The position numbers and the translations under genes are program-made. Positions 27,182 through 36,619 of a DNA stretch of 64,000 nucleotides are shown piece after piece. Position 1 is the first letter of the stretch; every line of letters starts with the position of its first letter. Below the pieces are notes generated by a model that was given only the letters and a program-made list of their open reading frames with translations, had not been told where the DNA came from and made no database searches. The DNA is from BS750m-G57 sp964607575 (GTDB lineage Bacteria; Planctomycetota; Phycisphaerae; SM23-33): contig CAZSLS010000002.1 in assembly GCA_964607575.1 (NCBI GenBank), forward strand, positions 1 through 64,000. Direction: 5' to 3'.

Positions 27182-28227
27182 CAAACCTTCCCCTTTCTGC
27201 GAGCTTTGCGGATACCCTCACGCGCCTCGTCGGCGGTTCTGCTTTTGGGGTCGATGGCAATGGCTTTTTCGAACGCGGTTATCGCCAGGGCATGCTGCTT
27301 GAGCCTCGAGTGGGCCAGACCAATGTTGAGGTGCGCCCGGGCATGATCGGGTCCGATGGCGATAGCCTTCTTCCAAGCGGCGATGGCAAGGGCGTATTGC
27401 CCAAGATTGCCATAGGCCGAGCCCGTGTTGTAGTGCGCCCGGGCAAAATCCGGCTTGAGGGCGATAGCCTTCCTGTAGGCGGTGATGGCGTCGGTGTATC
27501 GCTGGAGATTGCCCAGCGCTACCCCCAAGTTGTAGTGCGCCTCGGCGAGATCCGGATCCAGGGCGATCGCCTTCATGGCGGCCGCTCTGGATTCTCCATG
27601 CCGCCCTAACTCGCCGTAGGCCAGCGACATGTTGTTGTACGCCTCAACGTAGTCGGGCTTGAGGGCGATCGCCTTCCGGCAGGCGGCGACGGCTTGGGCA
27701 TGTCGCTTCAGCCTGCAGTAAGCGAACGCCATGCTGCAGTGGGCCTCGGCGAAATCCGGATCGAGGGCGAGGGCCTTCTTGTAGGCGGCGATGGCGTCGG
27801 TGTATCGCCCGAGCTTGCCGGAGGCGCGGCCGATGTTGTAGTGGGCCCTGACGTAATCCGGTTTGAGGGCGACAGCCTTCCTGAAGGCCGCCAGCGCATC
27901 GGCGTATCGCCCCAGACGATCGTAGGCGCAGCCCATGTTGTTGTGCGCCTCGGCGAAATCCGGTTTGAGGGCAACCGCCTTCCGGAGAGCGGTGACGGCC
28001 TCGGCGTATTGACGGTGCTGCAGGTAGGCGACGCCCCTGTTGTAATACGTTCTGGCGTTACCGGCGTTAATGACGATGGGCTCGACGCGCCGGGGCCCGC
28101 CCGAAGGGTCGTAATCCCCATCGACGTTCACACGGGCATCACAAGCGCATAATAAGGCAGACAGCATAACAACCGCCAGACCGGCCGCAATATACAGAAT
28201 CCGCAATTGTCTCAGTTTCCGGAACAT
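27181..28227 (-). CDS. TPR-repeat lipoprotein
   Basis: A 348-residue protein. The start MFRKLRQLRILY at 28227 has a strong AGGAGG site about 9 bases upstream; the open frame continues to 28380 but without signal-like sequence. A lipoprotein signal ends in the lipobox LCAC, so the mature protein is probably lipid-anchored. From about residue 60 there are eight consecutive 34-residue TPRs of near-uniform sequence (ARAHYNxGxAYGxLGxYxxAIAAxxKAIALxPDx). The very even repeats suggest recent internal duplication. TPR arrays bind partner proteins. The zinc-ribbon gene ends 82 bases upstream on the same strand. Confidence 0.85.
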   Translation of the reverse strand: MFRKLRQLRILYIAAGLAVVMLSALLCACDARVNVDGDYDPSGGPRRVEPIVINAGNARTYYNRGVAYLQHRQYAEAVTALRKAVALKPDFAEAHNNMGCAYDRLGRYADALAAFRKAVALKPDYVRAHYNIGRASGKLGRYTDAIAAYKKALALDPDFAEAHCSMAFAYCRLKRHAQAVAACRKAIALKPDYVEAYNNMSLAYGELGRHGESRAAAMKAIALDPDLAEAHYNLGVALGNLQRYTDAITAYRKAIALKPDFARAHYNTGSAYGNLGQYALAIAAWKKAIAIGPDHARAHLNIGLAHSRLKQHALAITAFEKAIAIDPKSRTADEAREGIRKARRKGKV

Positions 28228-28309
28228 ACCGTACCTCTCCTCCTGGTGTTCGCCGGAGGGCTTGTCAATCATTGCCCTGGCGCGGGAATCAAGTATGGAA
28301 TACAAAGCG

Positions 28310-29623
28310 CTACTGCCCGAAGATTCCCATGATCGCGCTGAGGGGATCGCTGCGGGGTTTGGCGCCGGTTGAGGGCCCACCGCTCGTCATCGCCACCATA
28401 ACCTTGGCGAACTTCTCCTTGACCAGGATAATGTCATCACCGGCGAGGCTCGCATCGGCGAGCACGTCGCTGCCGTCCTGCCTTATCTTGACAGCATCGA
28501 GGGTCTTGGCAACGACTCCCAGGACGGACTTGACATCACTGTCCTTGGCGTCGGCGACGATCCCCTTGATCGTGAGGAGCCCCATAGCCTTGAAGCCGTC
28601 GACCAACTTGAGGGCCGTCTCAGCATCGTTGTCTGTCGCAAAGGCCGCCGCGACCTTCAACTCCACACCGGAGGCGATCGAGAATCCCAGCCCGCCGCCC
28701 TTCATCGAGGAGAAGATGGGAGGACCCTTGGCGATCTCGTCTTTCAGGGCATCGGGCATATACATCGCCACGAAGCTGGCCTCGCCGGATACCCGGTCCA
28801 TCGCCGAACGCAGGGAATCGTTGAGCGCCTCGGTATTGCCCCCCTTGACGCGCGAGATGGTTTTCGTCAGCGCCTCGACGCCGCCGGTCTGGATCATGCA
28901 GACAGTGGCGGTATCGGTCTTGGCCAGCACGCCCCGCCGTCCGAGAGGGACGTACTCGACACCTTCATGCTCTTTGACCATCGCCGCCATCCTCGGGTCC
29001 AGCATTTCCTTGAACGGTATGTCTTTGGTCGTGCGGACTACGATCGTGGGCGCCGGCCTGAATCTCTTACCGGGCGGAGGCTTGTCCAGGAGAACCACAA
29101 ACGCCGAGACATCCTCGGGCTTGAGCGTTATCGGAGCGTCCTTCATCCCTTTGCTGACGAATTCCTCCAGGCCGAGCTTTTCGTACAGATCGCTCTTGAT
29201 GATGTTCTGGATATCGATGCTCGCGACGGCAAACGTATCTGCCGACGCGTACTGCCCGATGACCGACGAGGAAGAACCACCAAACATATTCGGAACGAAG
29301 ACTACCAGAAGAAGCACAAGCACGATCGCCGCGGCGCCTATCGAACCGAAAACTATCAGGTTCTTCTTCCCGCCTCCATCCGGACCGGTCGACCGGACCT
29401 TGCGCACCGGCGCCTTTGCGGGCGATTTCGGGCGAGCAGGCGGCTGCGGCTGGGGCGCCGGTTGGGGAGCGGCCTGGGGAGCAGCGGGCTGCGTACCAGC
29501 GGCGGAGGGTAACTGGGGAAACTGGAAGACAGTCTGGCACTTACCGCACTTGACCTTCTTTCCAGCCACGTTTTCCGGGCCGCGGACCGTTACCTGGCAG
29601 GAGGGACACTTCGCTGTAATCAT
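28310..29623 (-). CDS. Zinc-ribbon, single-pass membrane protein with large C-terminal domain
   Basis: A 437-residue protein with an N-terminal MJ0042-type zinc ribbon (CPSCQVTVRG...VKCGKCQTVFQF, residues 5-36). A Pro/Ala/Gln-rich linker and one membrane helix (LIVFGSIGAAAIVLVLLLV, about 85-110) follow, then a 320-residue domain with DUF3352-like character (SVIGQYASADTFAVASIDI, DVSAFVVLLDKPP). This cytoplasmic zinc ribbon plus exported domain layout is common in planctomycetes. The start at 29623 is the Met directly before the ribbon; the upstream open frame to 29746 is Arg/Cys-rich and unlikely to be coding. Role unknown; possibly sensing or envelope quality control. Confidence 0.7.
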   Translation of the reverse strand: MITAKCPSCQVTVRGPENVAGKKVKCGKCQTVFQFPQLPSAAGTQPAAPQAAPQPAPQPQPPARPKSPAKAPVRKVRSTGPDGGGKKNLIVFGSIGAAAIVLVLLLVVFVPNMFGGSSSSVIGQYASADTFAVASIDIQNIIKSDLYEKLGLEEFVSKGMKDAPITLKPEDVSAFVVLLDKPPPGKRFRPAPTIVVRTTKDIPFKEMLDPRMAAMVKEHEGVEYVPLGRRGVLAKTDTATVCMIQTGGVEALTKTISRVKGGNTEALNDSLRSAMDRVSGEASFVAMYMPDALKDEIAKGPPIFSSMKGGGLGFSIASGVELKVAAAFATDNDAETALKLVDGFKAMGLLTIKGIVADAKDSDVKSVLGVVAKTLDAVKIRQDGSDVLADASLAGDDIILVKEKFAKVMVAMTSGGPSTGAKPRSDPLSAIMGIFGQ

Positions 29624-29827
29624 CGTTCTCGCTCTATGTAATCGACATTTCGCTTCGCGGCGCCTATGGCGTCCCCGACAGCCTCTCTCCCCGCAACTTC
29701 CGCAGGGCTCCTGCAGTGATTGTATCCAATACAGCGCGTCAGGCAAGCGCCTTCGTCACTAACATCTAACTGCGCTCTTACCCCATTTGCACCGTAAGCG
29801 GTGTCGTCCGATCATTTCCGGCTTGAC

Positions 29828-31063
29828 TTACTCCGGGGATTTGGTCATTGCCCTTGCCTTGGCTACCCAGTCCATCAGAATCTGCGGTAACTGATCCAAG
29901 TCTGAAGCACTCAACGTGTCGAGCGCCACCTCCAGGTGCCTGGTGAATGATTCCCGGCTTTCCTCCACGGAATCCCACTCTTCGAGCCATGTTCCATCGG
30001 GCCGGTATCGCTTGGGGGAAACACTGGTCCGGTGCCCCTCCTCGATATGAACAACATAGCGGTAAACGCCCAAGACCTTCTGAATGAGTTCTGGAGGGAG
30101 ATTCTCCAACTCAGGAGTATATATTTCCTCAGGAAAGTCGCGGGGAACGGGGGACGGTATCGCCATGGTTTGTCGGCAGATTTGCTCTGGTAAACGTTGT
30201 GGGCTTCTCAGCAGTGCCTTGGGCACAGACAGCATCGCGCTGACCATCTGACGATCTTCGGGTATGGTTGCGATAGTACTTCCATCCGGCGAGAGCAACT
30301 TACCCGGGCCTTCAGCGCAGCTATCCACAGAAACGAGATTCCCGCGCCATGATGCGACGGTATCGCCGGAGTCGACGAGTTGGCCTTCATGGACAAGAAG
30401 GGTTTTGATCCTGGCGGAGGAACCATCAGGGTCCGTCCTTGTTGTGACGCAGCGATTAGCGAATGTCTGATAGACTGCCCCATAGTCTCCTGCGTCGTAG
30501 AGTTCTCCGTTGAAAGATTCCAGTGCCCACACGAGGCCCGATCGAGTGGCGACTTCTCTTCCCGTGAAGGTATCGAAGACCGAATTGTAATCACCTCCAT
30601 CGTATAGGCTGCTCAGATGAGAACACAGTGAGTGGACCTGCCCCTTTCTTCTGGCGACAATCTGACCTGAGAATGTATCATAGATTTCCCCCGAAAGGCC
30701 CGCGTCGTACAGCTTGGCGTCGTGTTCGCACATCACGTGGATGGTGGTGCCCTTCCGGGTGAGCGCCAGCTCGCCGCCGACAGTCTCGTGCAAGTAGCCA
30801 ACACCGGAACTGAAGTTCGAATAGTAGTCCCACACAATATCATTGAAGATAACGAAGCCCTTGGCGTCGCCTTCGCGCTCGCCCAGGCATTTCATCACGC
30901 GACCGTCGTACGCGTAGATTTTACCGGTGCCCGAAAACCAGTCGGTTCCAATGAGCAGGATGTCATCAGATCTCCAGGATCGCCCGCCTGTGCGCAAGTT
31001 GGCTGAGATGGACGCTCGCGAACCCCCGGTGACCTTTGAGAGTATCCCGTGAAAAAATCCCAT
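29828..31063 (-). CDS. Repeat protein of unknown function (LYDxGD repeats)
   Basis: A 411-residue protein without signal peptide or membrane helix, so probably cytoplasmic. The central part has at least three repeats of about 36-40 residues centred on LYDAG, LYDGGDY and LYDAGDY (AKLYDAGLSGEIYDTFSGQ, SSLYDGGDYNSVFDTFTGR, GELYDAGDYGAVYQTFAN), with a degenerate LVDSGD fourth. The spacing suggests beta-propeller blades. The C-terminal 110 residues are helical and charged (EEIYTPELENLPPELIQKV, MDWVAKARAMTKSPE). AAGGAG lies 8 bases before the ATG. No family recognised. Its composition, with more Ser, Cys and Asp and fewer Lys-Ala stretches, differs from the exported neighbours. Confidence 0.65.
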   Translation of the reverse strand: MGFFHGILSKVTGGSRASISANLRTGGRSWRSDDILLIGTDWFSGTGKIYAYDGRVMKCLGEREGDAKGFVIFNDIVWDYYSNFSSGVGYLHETVGGELALTRKGTTIHVMCEHDAKLYDAGLSGEIYDTFSGQIVARRKGQVHSLCSHLSSLYDGGDYNSVFDTFTGREVATRSGLVWALESFNGELYDAGDYGAVYQTFANRCVTTRTDPDGSSARIKTLLVHEGQLVDSGDTVASWRGNLVSVDSCAEGPGKLLSPDGSTIATIPEDRQMVSAMLSVPKALLRSPQRLPEQICRQTMAIPSPVPRDFPEEIYTPELENLPPELIQKVLGVYRYVVHIEEGHRTSVSPKRYRPDGTWLEEWDSVEESRESFTRHLEVALDTLSASDLDQLPQILMDWVAKARAMTKSPE

Positions 31064-31505
31064 TTCCCGACTCCTTTCTCAGTCTATTCCCTGCCAACAA
31101 ATCACGGAATATATCTCGCGGTCGCCGGCACAGGATTTCGATATATTCTTGGGACTATTTCCCTGGCGCAACTTGGCGGTGAGCATTTTTTCATAACCCT
31201 GTTTCACCATTTATAGAACCTTCTTTCTCCCATAACAAGGGTGCATTGGGATTCTCCGGATCCAGGCAACGGCGAACCAGCAATCCCGACTTCACTCTTC
31301 GCTTACAGCTTCCGTCGTAACAGGCAAGCCCGACCCACCGTCGGGTACGTGTTGAGCGGGCGAAGACGCCGAGCCGTTCGTAGACGCGGCGTCTACGATT
31401 ACGGCTTGGCGCCTGCTAGAACATCACTGTTTTCGCGACATGAGCGCCCCATTGCACGGCTCGATGGGCATTGAATGCGTCATTGGGATCAGGCCCGATC
31501 ATGTT
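31064..31505. other. Gene-free region with two hairpins
   Basis: This 442-base region lies between two minus-strand genes and has no credible gene; the short open frame at 31241-31474 is Arg-rich and lacks a start site. It contains CCCGAC/GTCGGG (31329-31345) and the long inverted repeat at 31367-31411. The promoter of the 29828-31063 gene should lie in its first part, but I find no convincing -35/-10 pair. Confidence 0.6.
31367..31411. repeat. Long imperfect inverted repeat
   Basis: CGCC-G-AGCCGT-T-CGTAGACGC, a single central G, then GCGTCTACG-ATT-ACGGCT-T-GGCG gives about 19 paired bases per arm. The inner 19 bases (31379-31397) are a perfect palindrome around the central G. No U-tract follows on either strand. 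This fits a REP-type or processing hairpin better than an intrinsic terminator. Confidence 0.6.
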
Positions 31506-33164
31506 TTAACGGTCGATGCGGATTACGATGTCGTTGCGGTCCTCGTCATCGCCGCCGTCGTCCTTGAGATTCTTGCCAACGCTGTAAACCACGTAACCAT
31601 CGCCCTTGCGAGCGTATTTCAGCGGTTTCCCCGTGAAGCGGTCGCCGGGCACTACTTTTAGATACTTCGGCCACAAGGCCGCCAGCGTTTCGGGGTATTG
31701 GGCCTTGTCGGCTTTGTATGCAATCATCGCAAACGATATCCGCGTAAGGTCCGCCCTGACATGAATGTCGTACCAGATTCCGAGGGTCATATCGACCTGT
31801 TGCTTCGGGTATGCCACATCCTGCGCAAAAGCCCGGCTGAGTTCCCTGACGTTTTCGATACCGATCCTGTCCACAGCCTTATCGAAGCGCTGAACCATGT
31901 GCTCTATCGCCGCTTTCATCTCATCAGGGTCACTATGGTCGAGCTTCACCGCCTCGACGTCCACCAGGCCTTCGTCGATGATCTGCTTCCGGATCTTCTC
32001 CAACCCGGACCTGGCCGCCGCGAGAGTCGGCTGCCGAAGCGCCTTGACCCATTCGTCCAGCAGTTGGTTGTACGTCGTAAGAAGCAGATCCCAGTCCACA
32101 TCGACCGGCACCCGCGTCTTACCGTCTTCTTCAAATACGGGCAGCCCCTCACGGCCGCTCATCATCCAGAATTCGAGCATCTGCATACGCTCGCCAACGT
32201 TGATGACGTCGGCGAGGGCGGGCAGTGCTTTGAGTTGCTGAAGTTGCTTCGAATACTCTCTCGCCTGAGATGCCGAAAGCTTCCCACTGGCGATCAGCGC
32301 CGAGTCGCCGTCATACGCACTCTTGTCAACCGCTATTGCGATCAGAAGGTGGACCATCATAAGATCGTCACCCAACAACCTCGCCAGCCGGTGGACAGTC
32401 AGCAGATCCGCCAGGGCCTGATCGATATCGCCATCGCCGGCCTCGAGCATGGCCCGGGTCACCAGCGTCCGCGCCAAGCCCACGCATCGCCTCATCAGAT
32501 CCAGCGGCCCGGGCAGACTATCGAGGATAGACGGAGGATCGGACCATGATACTGCCGGAACGAAATAGCGAGGGCGTTTGCTTGCCTTCGTAACCAACTC
32601 CAACGGTCCGCGATTCATCTCGAGCCATTTCGCGTATCCCGGATGATCCTCGCTCCTGGCCGGAACGGGGCTCTCAGTGAGTTTATCCCTACTCTTGAAG
32701 AACCGCTCCTCAAACCCGGCGGCCTCGTCGCTGTCGGGAGCATCCGGAAAGACCTTGCTGACATAATCGTTAGCACTAACGAAGTAATTCCCCTTCTCGG
32801 GCCACTGGTCTATTTCGAGCAGTTCGAGCATTCTTTTCTCGATTGCATCGACCTTCGGATCATTCTCTCCGCATCGCATGGCCTCCGGCCCGATCGCCCG
32901 GAGCAGCAGCACCGCCGCGTTATTATCTCGCGTCACCCCCTTGCCGTTTGCGATGTTATATGCAGCCACGTAGTTGACCGTACCATCTTCATTGAGCGGT
33001 CCGGTAAAACACGTAGTTGCCTTGGAGATGGTGACCTTCATTTCCGGAATCTCAACGACATCCTCGCGTGGCCGCCTCCTGCACCCCGGTGGACACACCC
33101 ACACCACCGCCACGACCAGCCCCGCGACGATCAACTGCATCCAATGCGTACGATCTTTTCTCAT
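31506..33164 (-). CDS. Exported or lipid-anchored protein of unknown function
   Basis: A 552-residue protein starting MRKDRTHWMQLIVAGLVV with a hydrophobic N-terminus ending in CPPGC, a possible but non-canonical lipobox. The mature part is mainly helical and acidic (KRMLELLEIDQWPEKGNYF, DIDQALADLLTVHRLARLLG), with the C-terminal block AQYPETLAALWPKYLKVVPGD. That block resembles the end of a family of planctomycete exported proteins of unknown function. Immediately upstream (33165-33226) is a short spacer to the end of the methyltransferase-PQQ fusion gene on the same strand. No catalytic motif recognised. Confidence 0.6.
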   Translation of the reverse strand: MRKDRTHWMQLIVAGLVVAVVWVCPPGCRRRPREDVVEIPEMKVTISKATTCFTGPLNEDGTVNYVAAYNIANGKGVTRDNNAAVLLLRAIGPEAMRCGENDPKVDAIEKRMLELLEIDQWPEKGNYFVSANDYVSKVFPDAPDSDEAAGFEERFFKSRDKLTESPVPARSEDHPGYAKWLEMNRGPLELVTKASKRPRYFVPAVSWSDPPSILDSLPGPLDLMRRCVGLARTLVTRAMLEAGDGDIDQALADLLTVHRLARLLGDDLMMVHLLIAIAVDKSAYDGDSALIASGKLSASQAREYSKQLQQLKALPALADVINVGERMQMLEFWMMSGREGLPVFEEDGKTRVPVDVDWDLLLTTYNQLLDEWVKALRQPTLAAARSGLEKIRKQIIDEGLVDVEAVKLDHSDPDEMKAAIEHMVQRFDKAVDRIGIENVRELSRAFAQDVAYPKQQVDMTLGIWYDIHVRADLTRISFAMIAYKADKAQYPETLAALWPKYLKVVPGDRFTGKPLKYARKGDGYVVYSVGKNLKDDGGDDEDRNDIVIRIDR

Positions 33165-33226
33165 CTACCCATACCCCAAATTGACAGACCAAAGTATACC
33201 ACATTCCACACCGCGCCGCATCTACG

Positions 33227-36200
33227 TCAGTCCATACAGACGACCTTCCCGTTCTTCAGCGAGATGAAGAGTTGCCCGTAGGCTGCCGCTGCGCCGTCGA
33301 ATACCGGGTCGGATTCGAGTTTGTATTGGCCTGTGCGCTTGCCGTCGTCCACGGAATATACCTGCAGGACCGACTCGTGCGGGTCGGGGTCGCCGGGGCT
33401 CTTGGGTCGGCCGGTTTTTAGCTCTATCGCCATCGAATCGAGCCAGCCGGCCAGGAATAACTTCTTCCCGGCCAGGACCATTGCGCGGGGTTGGATCATC
33501 TCTTCGATTGACCATGATGTGGCTGCCGGTCCCCTGGCGGATTTCTTTTTCCCGACGGCTGATATCTTCGAGCCGAATACGAAGAAGTCCTTCTCGTAGC
33601 GCGTGAATTTCTGGTGGAGGTGCCCGTCCTGCTTGTACTTCTCAGCCTGGGATTTACGGATGTGCTTCAGCCTCGTGTAGGGATTGCCCACGCCGACGGT
33701 GACGCCGTCGTTGTAGGCGACGAGTTGTCCGGCGACCTTCCGGTACTTCCAGCCCTTGCGATGGAACCACGTGCTGTCGAGCAGTCCGGTAGATGAGACA
33801 ATCGTCCCACCTCCCTTCCCGCCGGGGCGAAGAGTCTTGCTCATGCGCATCTCGCGCATCGCAATCGTGTTTCCATCCGATATTAGAACATCGACCAAGG
33901 CGCCCTTGCCCTTGCGATCCTTGCCCCAATAGCCTGACGCCACGATGCGACTATACTTCTGCTCGCCCGTCCAGACGTCCAGGCCGTACAGGCGAATACC
34001 GCCGTCGAGGAACGATGAGCGCCCCGCGGCGAAATAGGCGACGTCTTCCATTATCAGCACGCTTCCGCTGACGGCCAGCGGAGATTCGAGCCGATTGCCC
34101 GAACCCACGCGGCGCTCCACGGCGGAAACTTTGAACCGCCAGCCGAGCCGCCCGTCGGCCGCATTGAGGCAGTAGACCGATCCATCACTACACCCGACAA
34201 TACACAGGCCCTTGTATATGGTGGGCGGGGAATCGATCGGACCGGCGGCCAGGAATTTCCATTTCACTTTACCGTCTGCTCGGGCGAGGCAGTGGACGGT
34301 GTAAGCATCCTTTTGGGCGACGAATACCTTGTCGCCGGCGATCACCGGGGCGGTGAGGTTGTCGCCGAGTTTGGCCTCCCATTTCCGCTTGAGCTTGTCG
34401 CCCAGTTCGCACTTGGCTGACCCGCTGCGCGAGATACCGCCCCGATAGGTCGGCCAGCCGTCTTTTGAAAACAGGACATCGGGCGATGGAGAGTCTTTTC
34501 GCCCTGACACATCTGTCCAGGCGGAGCCCTTCTCCAACGCCGGGACAATCTTGACCTCGTCGGCGGAACTGCTCTCCATGAGTGCGAAGAAACCGTTGAT
34601 CCGCATGCTGTTGTAGCATTGGCAGGGGTCCGGCGGCACGTAGATGTAACCGTTGGCGGGCATGATTCCGTATTGGCAAATTCCGCGGACCCACTGGTTC
34701 GTCGCATTCTTTTTGGTCTTCACATCGACCAGTTGTATACCGCTATGCCCGATCAGAACGTACTTTTCGGTGGCCTTGTTGCGGTAGCAGCGATGGTGAT
34801 GCTGGTTGCGGACGAATGGCAGTTCGTCGGTGATCTCCCCGGTGTTGATATCGACACCGACGCCGGTCTTGGCCTGCTTGAGGAAGTTCTCGCCGGGTAT
34901 GTTAATGCCCGTGGTGACCATGCCCTTCTTGTTGGTCCTGCTCTTTCGCCAGATGCTCTTTCGCATCGGGGCGGTCCAGGCCTTGTCGCCAATGACGAAC
35001 AGGTCGCCGGGCGAGCCGAAGCCGATCGACCCCTTGTTTTCCCAGAGTTTCTTCCCATCCTTGACCGCAAACCCGTGCAGGCGATTCCAGGTCAGGCACA
35101 TGATAACGTCGTCGCGGACGACAACCGTCGGGGCGTAGCTGCGGATGAACTGGCCTTCGGTTTTGAACTCAGAGGCCCATTGCTGCTTGCCGCTTTCGGC
35201 GCTGAGGCAGTGGAGCTGCTCGCTGTCCAGATAGAACACTTTGTCGCCCCGGGCACACAGCGACAGCGGGGTAATACGTTTGAGATTCTCACCGTCGGCG
35301 GACCAGAGTTTCTTACCGGTCTTGGCGTCGTATGCGACTATCGACTTGTCGATGAGGGCCTTTTCGTGGACGGCCAGTTGCCAGTATCCGAAGCATTTGT
35401 CGGACTTGGCGATCAGTATGTTCGGATCGCCTTTGACCACGAGTAGCATACCGTCGTGGTAGATGAGCTCTTCGGCCTTGTCCGAGCCGGGGTAGGTCGC
35501 CAGCGTCTTGCCCGTCGCGGCGTCGAGCTTCACTGCAGGGGCGGTCAAGCCGAGCGTCACGTAGACACTGTCGCCGACGGAGACTAAGCGGCGCGGGAGC
35601 TGCTTGGGCCCGGCGCGAAAGTTGTACAGGTGCGTCATCCAGGTTGGAATATCGCGCTTCCAGAGCAGTTTCCCGTTGAAAGCGTCGCGGGCGATGAGCT
35701 TCCAGTCCGGCGGGCGGTGGACCACGGAGATCGATCCTTCATCGTAGATGTAGAACAGTCGCCCGTTGCTGGAGGTCATGGCGCTGAGGCTGGCCAGCGC
35801 GTCGTGATGACGGGCGTGTTTGGGCGGGGCCCACCATTGCAGGCGGCGGGGATGCCCGACCTTCCTGTCCCTGCTGACCGCGTTGCCCGAGGCGTCGTAG
35901 AGGAAATGCGTCCACTGGTCGATATCCTCGGGCCAGGGCTTTGTGTACTCGGTCCATCCGCCGATCTGCCCGGTCTTCTTTAGGCCGGATGTTTTCAGCA
36001 GCGCCGAATCAGACTTGATCAGCACCACGCCCCGGGGAGTGAGTACTCGCTCGATTTCCTTGGCGGTCAGCTTCGCGGGGGCTTCGATCAGGAGCAGGTT
36101 GACGATATTGTCGCCGTGCGGCAGGTTCTTACCATCGTACCGCTCGGCGGAAACCTTACCGTACAGACCGAGCGAGTCAATGTGCTTTTGGGCTCTTGCG

Positions 36201-36418
36201 ACGTCGGCGGGATCGGTGTCGAGACCGTGGACTAGCAGTCTGTCGCTGGTGTGCAGAGCGGCGGTGAGCTTGCCGCCCCCGCAGCCGACGTGTACGGCGA
36301 TACCACCGGATACGCCGGACTCGCCGAGCAGCTCAGCGGCGGGCGGGGCGGCGTGGGCCGAACTGAACGCAATCAGGAGCAGCGAAATCGAGGCAAGTGC
36401 GATCTTCCAGTTATTCAT
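33227..36418 (-). CDS. Exported methyltransferase-like domain fused to PQQ-like beta-propeller
   Basis: A 1063-residue protein with signal peptide MNNWKIALASISLLLIAFSS (cleavage near AHA). Residues 30-165 look like a class I methyltransferase fold: motif I VGCGGGKL (44-51), the acidic DTDP strand end, and LTPRGVVLI as the final strand. The rest is a long PQQ/BamB-like propeller (ARDAFNGKLLWKRDI, AYDAKTGKKLWSADGE, VYCLNAADGRLGWRFKV). SAM is not expected outside the cytoplasm, so the first domain may bind something else or be a relic. GGAG lies about 7 bases before ATG 36418; the frame is open further upstream to 36937 but not signal-like. Divergent from the protease gene. Confidence 0.75.
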   Translation of the reverse strand: MNNWKIALASISLLLIAFSSAHAAPPAAELLGESGVSGGIAVHVGCGGGKLTAALHTSDRLLVHGLDTDPADVARAQKHIDSLGLYGKVSAERYDGKNLPHGDNIVNLLLIEAPAKLTAKEIERVLTPRGVVLIKSDSALLKTSGLKKTGQIGGWTEYTKPWPEDIDQWTHFLYDASGNAVSRDRKVGHPRRLQWWAPPKHARHHDALASLSAMTSSNGRLFYIYDEGSISVVHRPPDWKLIARDAFNGKLLWKRDIPTWMTHLYNFRAGPKQLPRRLVSVGDSVYVTLGLTAPAVKLDAATGKTLATYPGSDKAEELIYHDGMLLVVKGDPNILIAKSDKCFGYWQLAVHEKALIDKSIVAYDAKTGKKLWSADGENLKRITPLSLCARGDKVFYLDSEQLHCLSAESGKQQWASEFKTEGQFIRSYAPTVVVRDDVIMCLTWNRLHGFAVKDGKKLWENKGSIGFGSPGDLFVIGDKAWTAPMRKSIWRKSRTNKKGMVTTGINIPGENFLKQAKTGVGVDINTGEITDELPFVRNQHHHRCYRNKATEKYVLIGHSGIQLVDVKTKKNATNQWVRGICQYGIMPANGYIYVPPDPCQCYNSMRINGFFALMESSSADEVKIVPALEKGSAWTDVSGRKDSPSPDVLFSKDGWPTYRGGISRSGSAKCELGDKLKRKWEAKLGDNLTAPVIAGDKVFVAQKDAYTVHCLARADGKVKWKFLAAGPIDSPPTIYKGLCIVGCSDGSVYCLNAADGRLGWRFKVSAVERRVGSGNRLESPLAVSGSVLIMEDVAYFAAGRSSFLDGGIRLYGLDVWTGEQKYSRIVASGYWGKDRKGKGALVDVLISDGNTIAMREMRMSKTLRPGGKGGGTIVSSTGLLDSTWFHRKGWKYRKVAGQLVAYNDGVTVGVGNPYTRLKHIRKSQAEKYKQDGHLHQKFTRYEKDFFVFGSKISAVGKKKSARGPAATSWSIEEMIQPRAMVLAGKKLFLAGWLDSMAIELKTGRPKSPGDPDPHESVLQVYSVDDGKRTGQYKLESDPVFDGAAAAYGQLFISLKNGKVVCMD

Positions 36419-36619
36419 CTCGTGTCTCCAGGACCGATGAGGGCATCTGCGGGAGGTAATTTCCAGTTCAAGAATACCAACAACCGCACCGCTAAAACAA
36501 GCACCGAAACGCGCCGCCGGCCGGTCCGTTGGCGGTTGCGTGCGGATGGAGGGTGTGGTACTTTGCCCGTCGAGGCGCGGCGTGTGAGGCGCCACCGCCA
36601 CTGCTATCGGAGAATTGCG

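Noticed and set aside
28272..29762. Plus-strand open frame of 496 codons opposite the zinc-ribbon gene
   Set aside because: Ser/Thr/Pro/Arg-rich shadow frame; the minus strand has a zinc ribbon, membrane helix and known family layout.
31241..31474. Small gene of 77 codons
   Set aside because: Arg-rich, no ribosome-binding site, spans the long hairpin, and no resemblance to a protein family.
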